36,138 nt of DNA. It comes from a virus. This document shows, piece after piece, positions 14,000 to 22,289 of this stretch (positions are counted from its first letter, which is position 1; each line of letters begins with the position of its first letter). A program made the translations under genes and the position numbers. The notes beneath the pieces were generated by a model. That model saw nothing but the letters and a program-made list of their open reading frames with translations. It had not been told where the DNA came from and ran no database searches. The stretch covers positions 1-36,138 of IMG/VR virus record IMGVR_UViG_3300031951_000589. One strand, 5' to 3'.

Positions 14000-15769
14000 A
14001 TGAGCCGTAAAGTTAAATCCCCAGCCAAGATGTTTACTAGTGATGACAAGAAGTTACAAAAGATAATTGTAGAAACTATGGATGAAATTGCAGGAGTTGT
14101 AGGTAAATCTTTAGGTCCGGGCGGTCGGGTAATCATAATCGAAAGTGATTTACAAGGTATCCCAAACAAGAACACTAAAGACGGTGTTAGTATTTTCAGA
14201 GCCTTAGGTTCTCACGACCCATTTAAACATCTTATTATCGAGCAAACCCGTGATGCTGCTATTCGTACAGTTAACGAAGCTGGAGATGGTACGACAACCG
14301 CCACCGTTATTTCAGCAGCTCTAATTAAAAACCTTTTTGACTTTTGCAGTAAGAATAGACGCTATTCTCCTCAAAAGGTAGCACGTATTATCGCTAGAAC
14401 TTTAGATGAAACTCTAGTTCCATCTATCAGAAAGCAATCCATCAAGATTACAACTAAGAACCAAGACCTTCTAGAAAGAGTTGCTACCGTTTCAGTTAAC
14501 GGTGATAAGGATATGGCTAAAGCTGTAATTCAAGCCTTTGAAGAAGTAGGCTACGGAGCATCGTCTCACGTAACTATCCAAGAGCTTTCTGGTCCAAGCG
14601 GTCAATATGAAGTTAAACTTATCGAAGGTTTTCCAGTAGATAAAGGCTATGAAGAGAGTATTGGTAAGTTCCACCCTGCTTTTATTAATGACCAAGGTAA
14701 TCAAAGATGTTTACTTGATAAACCTTTATTTATCTTATTTGATGGTAATATTACCGATATGGTTCAAATTCAACCAGTACTAGAAAGTATTGGTGAAGAA
14801 TACGTAAGCGGTAAATCTGAGTTTAAAAACGTAGTTATTGTAGCTCATAATTTCTCAGACCAAGTTCTAACACAACTTGCTTTTAACTTTCCTAATCCTC
14901 AGACTATTAATATCGTTCCTTTAACAACTCCTCTTAGCCAAATCATTAATGGTCAGCTAGAATTCCTTATGGATATCTCAGCTTTTACTGGCGCTAAGAT
15001 TTTTGATATGAACAATTCTCTCCTAGATGCCTTGCCGGAAGATTTTGGTAAGAATATGGAAAAGATTGAAATCTATCGCTTCCGCACTACTATTGTAGGT
15101 GAGCCAGACCAATTGAATGTTGAAGACAGAGCTAGTCAGATTTCTACAAGAATGAATCAATCTGAATCTAAGATTGAAAAGATTCTTTTAGAAGAAAGAC
15201 TTGGTAAACTTACTAACGGTATTGCTCAACTTAAAATCTATGGCTCTTCTAACGCTGAACTAAAAGAGAAGGCTGATAGAGCTGAAGACGCTGTTTGTGC
15301 GGTAAGAGCTGCTATTAGTCACGGTTGTCTTCCGGGTGGATGTCGTGTATTGATTAATCTACTAATTGGACTATTGGCTGAAACTGAGAATAAAGAAATT
15401 ATGCAAGATGTACTTATCCCGTCTCTTGCGGCTCCTTTCTATAAGCTACTAGATAATGCTGGATATAACGTAGATGAGCAACAGGAAATTCTAGGCAAGC
15501 TCCTCGAAAATAAAGACTTGGTTTATGATGTAGAGAATGGAGTATTCGGAAAAGCCAAAGAGTTGGGTATTTTTGACGCTACCTTGGCTGTAGAGCAAGC
15601 GCTTAAAAACGCTGTATCAATTGCTTCAGTAATGGGTACTCTTGGTGGTATCGTAGCTTTCCCTAGAGATGGTCAGCTTGAACGCCAACATGCTTTAGAT
15701 GAAGAAAATTTTAGACAAACACTAGATAATGCAGAAAATATGCGTAATGAAGCGAATGAACGTTCGTGA
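14000..15769 (+). CDS. Phage GroEL-like chaperonin (Hsp60 family)
   Basis: 589 residues, divergent but clearly GroEL-like. The equatorial ATP site shows GKSLGPGGR (35-43), TKDGVS (59-64) and AGDGTTTATV (94-103; Asp96 matches GroEL Asp87). The second equatorial half has AELKEKADRAEDAVCAVRAA followed by HGCLPGG, and FDATLAVEQALKNAVSIASV near 530. The apical domain is poorly conserved, and the GGM-rich C-terminal tail is absent, replaced by a charged helix. Phage-encoded chaperonins fold capsid or other phage proteins, as known for Pseudomonas phage EL. It lies directly before terminase, behind a TGGTATAATA element and an AAAGGA site. A candidate GroES-like partner is at 24824-25129. Confidence 0.9.
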   Translation: MSRKVKSPAKMFTSDDKKLQKIIVETMDEIAGVVGKSLGPGGRVIIIESDLQGIPNKNTKDGVSIFRALGSHDPFKHLIIEQTRDAAIRTVNEAGDGTTTATVISAALIKNLFDFCSKNRRYSPQKVARIIARTLDETLVPSIRKQSIKITTKNQDLLERVATVSVNGDKDMAKAVIQAFEEVGYGASSHVTIQELSGPSGQYEVKLIEGFPVDKGYEESIGKFHPAFINDQGNQRCLLDKPLFILFDGNITDMVQIQPVLESIGEEYVSGKSEFKNVVIVAHNFSDQVLTQLAFNFPNPQTINIVPLTTPLSQIINGQLEFLMDISAFTGAKIFDMNNSLLDALPEDFGKNMEKIEIYRFRTTIVGEPDQLNVEDRASQISTRMNQSESKIEKILLEERLGKLTNGIAQLKIYGSSNAELKEKADRAEDAVCAVRAAISHGCLPGGCRVLINLLIGLLAETENKEIMQDVLIPSLAAPFYKLLDNAGYNVDEQQEILGKLLENKDLVYDVENGVFGKAKELGIFDATLAVEQALKNAVSIASVMGTLGGIVAFPRDGQLERQHALDEENFRQTLDNAENMRNEANERS

Positions 15770-15776
15770 GTAATAA

Positions 15777-17636
15777 ATGATTCAAGACAATGACTTAGAA
15801 GAACATAAATCAAAGCTAGTCTTTGAGATGCTTAATTCGGCTGAAGAGCTGAGAGAGTGGATGTCGCTCTATTTCGGTATCTATTTCCCTATGGGCGTTG
15901 TTCATCCTGACTCTACTCATTCTCCCACTGAAGCTATGTGGCGAATCTACGAACTAATGAAAACTGGGGAAAGTGAAAACGTACCTCAAGTATGTATGCT
16001 TTCTTCTCGTGACTCTTATAAAACCCTCTCCGCAGCAGCTATTGAAGTTCTATGTATGATTCACTTCAGAATCTCTGTAGCTCACATGGCTGCAATTGAA
16101 CCACAATCTCAGAAGGCGGTTCAGTACGTAGAATTATTCTTCCGTCGAATTGGGAAGTATCTAGAAAACCACAACTGGAAAAAGAATTCAAACAATAAAA
16201 GAGTTATTGAATGGATTACTGACGATGGTAGAAATATCTACTTAAAAATCATTATTGCTACTATTGCAGGTGCTAACTCCGAGCACGTACCTATGTTATT
16301 TATCGACGAGGTTGACGTTGTTCAGAATCCAAAAGCTTTAGAAGAAGCTAAGATGATTCCGTCTGTTTTTGGTAAATACTTTCCTATGACGGTTTATCTG
16401 TCCACTAGAAAGTTTGCTGGTGGACTTATGGAGAAAACCCTTAAACAAACAATTGCCGCTGGTGGTGAGGTTTTGCGTTGGAATATCCTCGACATTACCG
16501 AACGAGTGCCTGTAGAGATAGCTAGGATAGATGAACCTAAAGTTGTTAGGTATCTAGGAAGAGGTCTTCCTATGGTCAACCTTTCAGAGTCTGAATGGGC
16601 TGGGTTAACTGACGAACATAGAAATGATTATGAGCGTTTTGAAGCTTACGCCGGAATCGCTACCCACCCACTACTTCCTGTAATGCGAAATTATCTAGTA
16701 GATAGAAATCAAGAGGATGTGGGATATTTATATAAGCCCGTATCGGCTGTAAAAAACAACTTTAATCAACTTTCACCAGATATGGCTGAAGCTCAGCTAA
16801 TGTGTCAAAAGCCATCTACCTCGGGACTTGTTTATCCTCGTTTTGATGGTATGTCTAACGTAATATCTATTCAAGACTGTTTTTTAAAATTAACAGGAGA
16901 GATACCTCACAACACCAGCCATGAATTTCTAAGAGATATGCTAGTAAATCTAGGTATTACTTTCATCGGTGGAGCTGACTGGGGGTATACGGATTACACC
17001 TCCTTGGTAGTACTTGCTCTTATTCCAAATGGAGAGGTTTGGCTTGTAGATAGCTTTATTCAAGATAAATTAGAATTGGACGATATTGTAAAATACATTA
17101 AAGAATTGAATCAATTATGGGGTGTAGATAAATGGTATGTGGACCAAGCCTACCCGGCATATATAGCTACCCTCAAAAGACATGGTTTAAAGTGTCCTGA
17201 ATTCAAGAAAGTCGTAGCTGATGGGATTGCTGCTATTCAGTCTAGAATTGTAGACTCTTCCAATACCCGAAGATTCTTCATATTGGACATCCCTAAAAAC
17301 AAACATTATATTGATTCTTTTAGTGAGTACAAATGGCAGCTAGACCGTAAGGGCGATGTTATCGAAGGAGAGCCATACCATGATTCTGACGGCTACTCAG
17401 ATGCTTTGGATTCTCTCAGATACCCGTTTCAGAACATATTCGCTAAAGGTGGGAAAATCATGTTTACCTACCCTTTGGCTGCTAAAGATAATGTTCAGCT
17501 AAACGGTGTTAAAGAGGCTGTAGTAAAGGCTAATACTAATATCATGGTTAATAAAATCAAAGAGTTAGCTCCTAATTACGAAAATGAAAAGAAAGACGAC
17601 ACAGCTCCTACTAAGAAAAAGGTTTTGTGGATGTAA
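15777..17636 (+). CDS. terL: Terminase large subunit
   Basis: 619 residues. The N-terminal ATPase has a deviant Walker A, SSRDSYKT (76-83), and Walker B MLFIDEVD (173-180), the motor that pumps DNA into the prohead. The C-terminal RNaseH-like nuclease starts at FIGGADWGYTDYTSLVVLAL with Asp401 as first metal ligand, then VDQAYP and a final acidic cluster, DSDGYSDALDSLRY. The ATG is seven bases after the chaperonin stop. A conventional late head-packaging gene; the small subunit is not adjacent (see the candidate at 26414). Confidence 0.95.
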   Translation: MIQDNDLEEHKSKLVFEMLNSAEELREWMSLYFGIYFPMGVVHPDSTHSPTEAMWRIYELMKTGESENVPQVCMLSSRDSYKTLSAAAIEVLCMIHFRISVAHMAAIEPQSQKAVQYVELFFRRIGKYLENHNWKKNSNNKRVIEWITDDGRNIYLKIIIATIAGANSEHVPMLFIDEVDVVQNPKALEEAKMIPSVFGKYFPMTVYLSTRKFAGGLMEKTLKQTIAAGGEVLRWNILDITERVPVEIARIDEPKVVRYLGRGLPMVNLSESEWAGLTDEHRNDYERFEAYAGIATHPLLPVMRNYLVDRNQEDVGYLYKPVSAVKNNFNQLSPDMAEAQLMCQKPSTSGLVYPRFDGMSNVISIQDCFLKLTGEIPHNTSHEFLRDMLVNLGITFIGGADWGYTDYTSLVVLALIPNGEVWLVDSFIQDKLELDDIVKYIKELNQLWGVDKWYVDQAYPAYIATLKRHGLKCPEFKKVVADGIAAIQSRIVDSSNTRRFFILDIPKNKHYIDSFSEYKWQLDRKGDVIEGEPYHDSDGYSDALDSLRYPFQNIFAKGGKIMFTYPLAAKDNVQLNGVKEAVVKANTNIMVNKIKELAPNYENEKKDDTAPTKKKVLWM

Positions 17637-17693
17637 TTGGCGCAAAAATCTTTAATAATTCAAGGTTTTTACGCAGAAAAAGCAATCTTTAAA

Positions 17694-17703
17694 TGGTATA
17701 ATA
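17694..17703 (+). promoter_or_regulatory. TGGTATAATA element before a virion gene
   Basis: Perfect copy preceded by TTTAAA, following the terminase stop by about 57 bases. The expected transcript has a short leader containing GGAG ten bases before ATG 17721. Confidence 0.65.
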
Positions 17704-17720
17704 CAATACTGGAGACGAAA

Positions 17721-18662
17721 ATGAGTAAAATGAATCTATTTTTAGCGGTGACGGCATACGAAGACGAAAATCCGACCAATAATCCATCCAAAAATATCTT
17801 TAAGTGGGTCAACGACCTCCAAGGCGCTTCTATTGAAGAACCTAGCGCCTCTACAGTTAAACTAGCTCCCGGTCAGGTTTTAAGCTTGTTCTCGGGTGAA
17901 GTAACTTTATCCGACGATGGTACTACGACCTATGATCTAAGTCTTAAATCGGGTACTGCTAATACATACAGCTTAAAGCATAATTCAGGAACCGCTCCTG
18001 CCTTTAGAACTCTTAGAAGCTTAGGTCAAAACGCTACATCTCAAATTACAGTAACAAAGAATGCTACCTTAGCAATTTTTACATCTTCCGGCGGAACACT
18101 ACTCAATCTAGCCTCCCTTGTAGTGGGCGACGAAGTTAGAATCGGTTCTCAATTTAACGTAGCTAATCAAGGCAAATTTAAGGTCTTGTCTAAAACAACT
18201 ACTTCGTTCACTGTAGAAAATCCATCCGTATCTGCTGAAGGTCCTGTGACCCTTGGAGCTGGCTTTGCTGACCAAGTTAGGGCTTATTCTTCAGCAGGTG
18301 TCCAGATCGGAGATGACGTAGCTATTGATGCTGGTTTTTCGGTTGTCTCTCAAGGTACTTACCAAATCACAGACGTTCAAGACAATAAGATTGAATTCTA
18401 TAGTTTAAGCCCACTTCCTGAAGAGCTGGCTATTTCTGAAAACCTCAGAATCTTTAATCAGTCTAAAAAATTCATTTATGTTGAATCCGACAAAAAGATT
18501 TCTATTAGTATCAATGGGACTAACTCAAACACTATTGAGCCTGTTATCCTAGGTCTTAAGCTTAAGTCAGGTTGTTTTATGCAAAATACAACTATGTCAT
18601 CGGCTGAAATAACAAATAATTCACAAGAAACGGCTACTGTAACGTTTCTAACGGCAGAATAA
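17721..18662 (+). CDS. Beta-rich virion protein (possible decoration or fibre-type)
   Basis: 313 residues from ATG 17721, chosen because GGAG and a promoter lie just upstream; a longer in-frame reading would run through both. The sequence is mostly beta with many Thr, Ser and Gly. There are two copies of a module built on VGDEVRIGSQFNVANQGKF and IGDDVAIDAGFSVVSQGTY, each followed by a strand and a Thr/Ser-rich turn, indicating tandem beta domains. The N-terminus is similar to a domain that could bind the head. Between terminase and portal, a head decoration or outer protein is likely, but this is inferred. Confidence 0.5.
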   Translation: MSKMNLFLAVTAYEDENPTNNPSKNIFKWVNDLQGASIEEPSASTVKLAPGQVLSLFSGEVTLSDDGTTTYDLSLKSGTANTYSLKHNSGTAPAFRTLRSLGQNATSQITVTKNATLAIFTSSGGTLLNLASLVVGDEVRIGSQFNVANQGKFKVLSKTTTSFTVENPSVSAEGPVTLGAGFADQVRAYSSAGVQIGDDVAIDAGFSVVSQGTYQITDVQDNKIEFYSLSPLPEELAISENLRIFNQSKKFIYVESDKKISISINGTNSNTIEPVILGLKLKSGCFMQNTTMSSAEITNNSQETATVTFLTAE

Positions 18663-18663
18663 T

Positions 18664-20454
18664 ATGAGTGATAAAAAAATAATTCACGCCGCTGGCGGTG
18701 AAAATTTAAATAGAGATGATGTTCAAACCCTGCAAGAAACGTATAATAACGCTATTCTAAAGAACGCTGGTAAAGACTATCAAATGTCTGATTTAATTAA
18801 ATCAGCGGTTGGTACGGCTAATAAGAAAAGCGCATCGCCTAGGCTTGCTTTTACAGAACAGCCAAATCAAGTAGATCATTATGCTGGTGTATTCAAGACC
18901 AAGCGCAATCTATTGCCAGATTCAATCATCAAGCAAATTCGTGTACAAAACCACCTTATTGCCGGTATTCTAAGAGCAAGAGGTAATCACTTATCGATGT
19001 TTGGTCATGTTCGTAAAGACCGTTTTGACATTGGTATTGAAGTAGATATTAAAACTGAACTAAAGGATTATATTGAACCAGAGCAAATGGTTCAAGTTCA
19101 GCAAAGGATTTCTGAGTTTACTAAACTACTTGTTAATTGCGGTCATACGCAAGGTTTAAAGGAAGAGGAGAAAATGACTCTTTCTGAATATCTAGACCTT
19201 TCAGTTAGGAATGGATTGGCTTTTGGTAGATTTGCTACTGAAGTTGTATATTCAGATACTGATAATGAAGCCTTTAACAGATTCAGAGCTATTGATGCTG
19301 GTACAATGTATAAAGCAGTTAAAAAAGGCGAATCGGCTGAAGGAATCAGAAGAAACTCGCTTAAATTAATTGAAAACTTGACTGGTGTAAAAATTGACCC
19401 AAGAGCGCTTGAGCAAGATGAATACGCTTGGATTCAAGTGGTAGAAGGAATTCCTCGTCAAGCTTTCACTCCTAAGGAGATGTTGGTTTATAACCTATAT
19501 CCTTCTTCAGATATCGAGCATAATGGCTATCCTGTAACTCCACTTGATACAATTATTACTTCAGTTACAACTCATACTTCAATTGAAATCTATAATAAAT
19601 TGTATTTCCAGAACGGTCGTGCTGCTCGTGGTATGTTAGTTATCCAGTCTGATGAAATCGATTCATCCACAATTGAAGATATTAAACAACAGTACAACGC
19701 CTCTATTAATAACGTAACTAACTCTTTCCGTACACCTATTTTTGGTGTTGGTACTAAAGACCAAGTAAATTGGGTATCAACTCAGCCTCAACGTAAAGAT
19801 GGCGAATTCCAATATCTATTCGACCAAACTACCCGTAACATCCTTATGGCTTTTGGTATGTCTCCAGATGAGCTTCCGGGCTTTGGTCACTTGTCAAGAG
19901 CTACGTCTCAACAGAGTATGTCTGAGTCTTCTAACGAATACAAGATGATTGCTGCTAGAGATATTGGATTAAGACCTCTTATCTTGAAATTCCAAGATTT
20001 CTTCAACGAAAAAATCTTTCCTTTAATCGATCAAGAATTAGCACAGCTTTGTTATATTTCATTTGCTGGATACGATGCCGAAACAAAAGAAGGCGAATCT
20101 CAGCGCTTAGCTAGGGATATGCCTATTCATTACACTTACGATGATGTAATGGATGAGGTTGACAAGCAGCCTGTCGGTCCTCATATGGGTGGCGCAATGC
20201 CGTTCAATGAGCAGTACCAGCAAGTTATGAGTTCTTATATCGGCGTAAATGAAATCGTTAGCGAATTCATGGATAATCCAGCCGCTAGATTAGACCCTAT
20301 GTTGAAGTACACCCAGAATCAATTTGCTCTTCAGCATATTCAAACTTTAGCTCAGTTTAATCCAAACGCAGTTAAAGCTTACTATGCAACAAGGTCTGAT
20401 TCATTCCAGATTCTACAAGCATTACTTAAAGATTATTTAGACGAAAACGAATAG
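18664..20454 (+). CDS. Portal protein
   Basis: 596 residues. It forms the dodecameric ring at one capsid vertex through which DNA is packaged. The order of segments matches portals of large tailed phages: a membrane-free N-terminus with IKQIRVQNHLIAGILRARG, a wing region, DEYAWIQVVEGIPRQAF, the crown-clip sequence PVTPLDTIITSVTTHTSIEI, the stem-type FGMSPDELPGFGHLSRATSQ, then a helical C-terminus. It is placed after terminase and before the MuF-like gene, the standard order. The ATG is one base after the previous stop, with a weak ribosome binding site, so translation is probably coupled. Confidence 0.88.
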   Translation: MSDKKIIHAAGGENLNRDDVQTLQETYNNAILKNAGKDYQMSDLIKSAVGTANKKSASPRLAFTEQPNQVDHYAGVFKTKRNLLPDSIIKQIRVQNHLIAGILRARGNHLSMFGHVRKDRFDIGIEVDIKTELKDYIEPEQMVQVQQRISEFTKLLVNCGHTQGLKEEEKMTLSEYLDLSVRNGLAFGRFATEVVYSDTDNEAFNRFRAIDAGTMYKAVKKGESAEGIRRNSLKLIENLTGVKIDPRALEQDEYAWIQVVEGIPRQAFTPKEMLVYNLYPSSDIEHNGYPVTPLDTIITSVTTHTSIEIYNKLYFQNGRAARGMLVIQSDEIDSSTIEDIKQQYNASINNVTNSFRTPIFGVGTKDQVNWVSTQPQRKDGEFQYLFDQTTRNILMAFGMSPDELPGFGHLSRATSQQSMSESSNEYKMIAARDIGLRPLILKFQDFFNEKIFPLIDQELAQLCYISFAGYDAETKEGESQRLARDMPIHYTYDDVMDEVDKQPVGPHMGGAMPFNEQYQQVMSSYIGVNEIVSEFMDNPAARLDPMLKYTQNQFALQHIQTLAQFNPNAVKAYYATRSDSFQILQALLKDYLDENE

Positions 20455-20463
20455 GAGAATATT

Positions 20464-21045
20464 ATGTCAATGGACTACAAAGCTAAGTACAAGGAAATGA
20501 GAGCGCAATTGATTAAGTCTTCCGACTTAGCTTTTAGACTCGGCTATGAGCAAGGCATGAAAGATGCTCAAGTTGAAAACATGCAAATGCAAATGGAGCA
20601 GCAAGCTCAGCAAATGGCTCAACAAGCAGCTATGATGCAGGGTGGTCAGCCCGGTCAAGAAGGTCAGCCTATGTCTGAAGAGGAAGCTGCTATGCAAGAG
20701 CAAGGCGGAGCGCCTCAGGATAAGCAAGGTATGGAACAGGCTCAAATGGAAGAAGAGCAAGAGATGGAGCCGGGTCAGGGAACTGAACTTGATAACCATA
20801 TCAATGAGCTTGAAAGTTTGGTCGCTAAGGGAGAAAAACCTACGGTAACGGATTTGAGAAAGGCTGTTGAAGCTTTATCCAATGTAAGAAAGAATCAAAA
20901 AGCTAAAATGAAGGCTAATAAACCAGCGGTAGCTACGGCTCAGAAAAAACTTGTAGATAGTATATTGGGCAAGTGGGAAAAAGAATCTAAGATGACTGCT
21001 GAGAATCTAGAAGAATTGATTGCAACTGAAGGTCTTAAACTGTAA
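20464..21045 (+). CDS. Gln/Met/Glu-rich protein following portal
   Basis: 193 residues with AGGAG before the ATG. The N-terminus is a helix (YKEMRAQLIKSSDLAFRLGY). Residues ~38-110 are low complexity: Gln, Met and Glu with Gly-Gln-Pro runs (MQMEQQAQQMAQQAAMMQGG, then EEEQEMEPGQGTELD). The C-terminal 70 residues are a more normal helical domain. Proteins of this type commonly lie between portal and MuF genes in phages and are probably head or portal accessory factors; the exact role is unknown. It is not the only scaffold candidate, since 8960-9589 is adjacent to the capsid gene. Confidence 0.5.
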   Translation: MSMDYKAKYKEMRAQLIKSSDLAFRLGYEQGMKDAQVENMQMQMEQQAQQMAQQAAMMQGGQPGQEGQPMSEEEAAMQEQGGAPQDKQGMEQAQMEEEQEMEPGQGTELDNHINELESLVAKGEKPTVTDLRKAVEALSNVRKNQKAKMKANKPAVATAQKKLVDSILGKWEKESKMTAENLEELIATEGLKL

Positions 21046-21824
21046 TGAAAGGTCTTCCACTTAAAATTATCGATAAGATTGAGGAAATCATCGGTGCTCA
21101 GTTTGATGAAATCACTTTAGATTTCTTGGGCATTATACCGAAGCTTTCTAGAAATAAGAGGATAGTTTTTACCACCACTAGAAGTAATCTAACATCGTTA
21201 TTCCTACAGGCGCTAGGTCATAGGAAGCCCAATCAAGACGAGGAGGATACTCTTAAGGGATGTCTAAGAGTTGCAGCTAATTATATTGATGCTCTTAAAG
21301 AAAGAACTCAAGCTAGAGCCGTTCAAACAGCTAACGCATACGCTCAGGAAACTTTTGCCAATAACAAGCAAATAGCTCCGAGTAAAATTAGAAAAATTGT
21401 TGTTGAAGAGATGGGAAAGGCTCAGAACCATTTAAAGTTGATTGTTAATAGTGAGACTAATAAAGCTGTGAATACAGGAACCGCACTACAAATTCAAAAA
21501 GTTGCTGACGATGTTGGAGATAAAGACCCTGTTGTTTTCTTTCTTGTAACAAAAGATGATAAAACAGGTGATGAAGAATGGATTCTACATTTACTTCCAG
21601 ATAGAAAAACTCCGCGACTTTGGTACTTATCTGAGATTGGAGCTGGCTATCATAAGGTCGGAGACCCGAACCCTAAACTACCCGGACTACATCCAAATTG
21701 TCGTTGTAAGATAACTTACCTACCTAAATCTTTTGGCTTTGGTCCAGAGGGTAAAATCAAGTGGGTTGAGCTTGACCATGACGAAATCAAAGAACAAAGA
21801 AAAACTCACCCACTACCTCGTTAA
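21045..21824 (+). CDS. MuF-like phage head morphogenesis protein
   Basis: 259 residues. The C-terminus has PKLPGLHPNCRCKITYLP, the signature 'HPNCRC' end of the Mu gpF / SPP1 gp7 family, minor head proteins that bind near the portal and are packaged with DNA. The middle holds a helical segment (NAYAQETFANNKQIAPSKI), then KAQNHLKLIVNSETNKAVNT and DEEWILHLLPDRKTP, as in this family. ATG 21045 shares one base with the previous stop. Its stop overlaps, on the opposite strand, the stop of the M15 peptidase gene by four bases. Confidence 0.85.
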   Translation: MKGLPLKIIDKIEEIIGAQFDEITLDFLGIIPKLSRNKRIVFTTTRSNLTSLFLQALGHRKPNQDEEDTLKGCLRVAANYIDALKERTQARAVQTANAYAQETFANNKQIAPSKIRKIVVEEMGKAQNHLKLIVNSETNKAVNTGTALQIQKVADDVGDKDPVVFFLVTKDDKTGDEEWILHLLPDRKTPRLWYLSEIGAGYHKVGDPNPKLPGLHPNCRCKITYLPKSFGFGPEGKIKWVELDHDEIKEQRKTHPLPR

Positions 21825-22240
21825 GGCATAAACCAAATAGTTTTACCATTAGCCCAAGAACCGTAGGGTATAATTTGAAAATGAGCCCAACCCGGTGTTT
21901 TAGAATCATGTTCAAGCCAAAGACCTACTTCCAATAAAAACTTCTCGTTAGCTCTACACCACTTATCCAATTCACCATTTGGGTCAGCAATATCAATAGC
22001 TTGACCAAACAAATGCTTACTCTTCATTGGAATCAGTTTCTTATCAGTAATTCCCTTCCTAGCATAAATAGCCAAATGCTCCGCCATACTTCTATAAACA
22101 GAAGTTGGAGTCATCGGCTTACCGTATTTTTCTCTTACCTTATTAATTCTTTCAAGTACTATCGCTAGGTTAGCTGCGTGGTCTTTAGGAATATCTTCCA
22201 GCTTCTTACCCATCAAAATTTCTTTCATTGAAATTGCCAT
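21821..22240 (-). CDS. M15 family peptidoglycan peptidase (endolysin candidate)
   Basis: 139 residues from ATG 22240, chosen over an in-frame GTG six bases upstream because AGAGG lies five bases before it. The zinc-binding pattern of the VanY/M15 group is complete: His76 and Asp83 in SKHLFGQAIDIAD and His120 in GWAHFQ. These enzymes cleave L-Ala-D-Glu or D-Ala bonds in peptidoglycan and serve as phage endolysins. There is no signal peptide, so it would need a holin, none of which is seen in this window. It is the only minus-strand gene between 10.3 and 36 kb, lying between two plus-strand units. Confidence 0.85.
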   Translation of the reverse strand: MAISMKEILMGKKLEDIPKDHAANLAIVLERINKVREKYGKPMTPTSVYRSMAEHLAIYARKGITDKKLIPMKSKHLFGQAIDIADPNGELDKWCRANEKFLLEVGLWLEHDSKTPGWAHFQIIPYGSWANGKTIWFMP

Positions 22241-22274
22241 AAACACCTCTTTAGCTTAAAGATTATCCTTTTTA

Positions 22275-22284
22275 TGGTATAATA
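22275..22284 (+). promoter_or_regulatory. TGGTATAATA element, leaderless type
   Basis: Perfect copy preceded by TTTTTA. The hexamer ends six bases (AAGGAT) before ATG 22290. The AAGG between hexamer and ATG could be a ribosome binding site only if transcription began unusually early. Confidence 0.65.
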
Positions 22285-22289
22285 AGGAT

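Noticed and set aside
13747-14175. 142-codon minus-strand open frame
   Set aside because: It is antisense to the zinc-ribbon gene and the chaperonin start, with hydrophobic low-quality sequence and no ribosome binding site.
17637-17720. Upstream extension of the beta-rich virion protein
   Set aside because: The extension would translate through the TGGTATAATA element and the ribosome binding site; ATG 17721 has GGAG at good spacing.
18741-18750. GTATAATAAC inside the portal gene
   Set aside because: No TG extension; internal to coding sequence with no gene start nearby.
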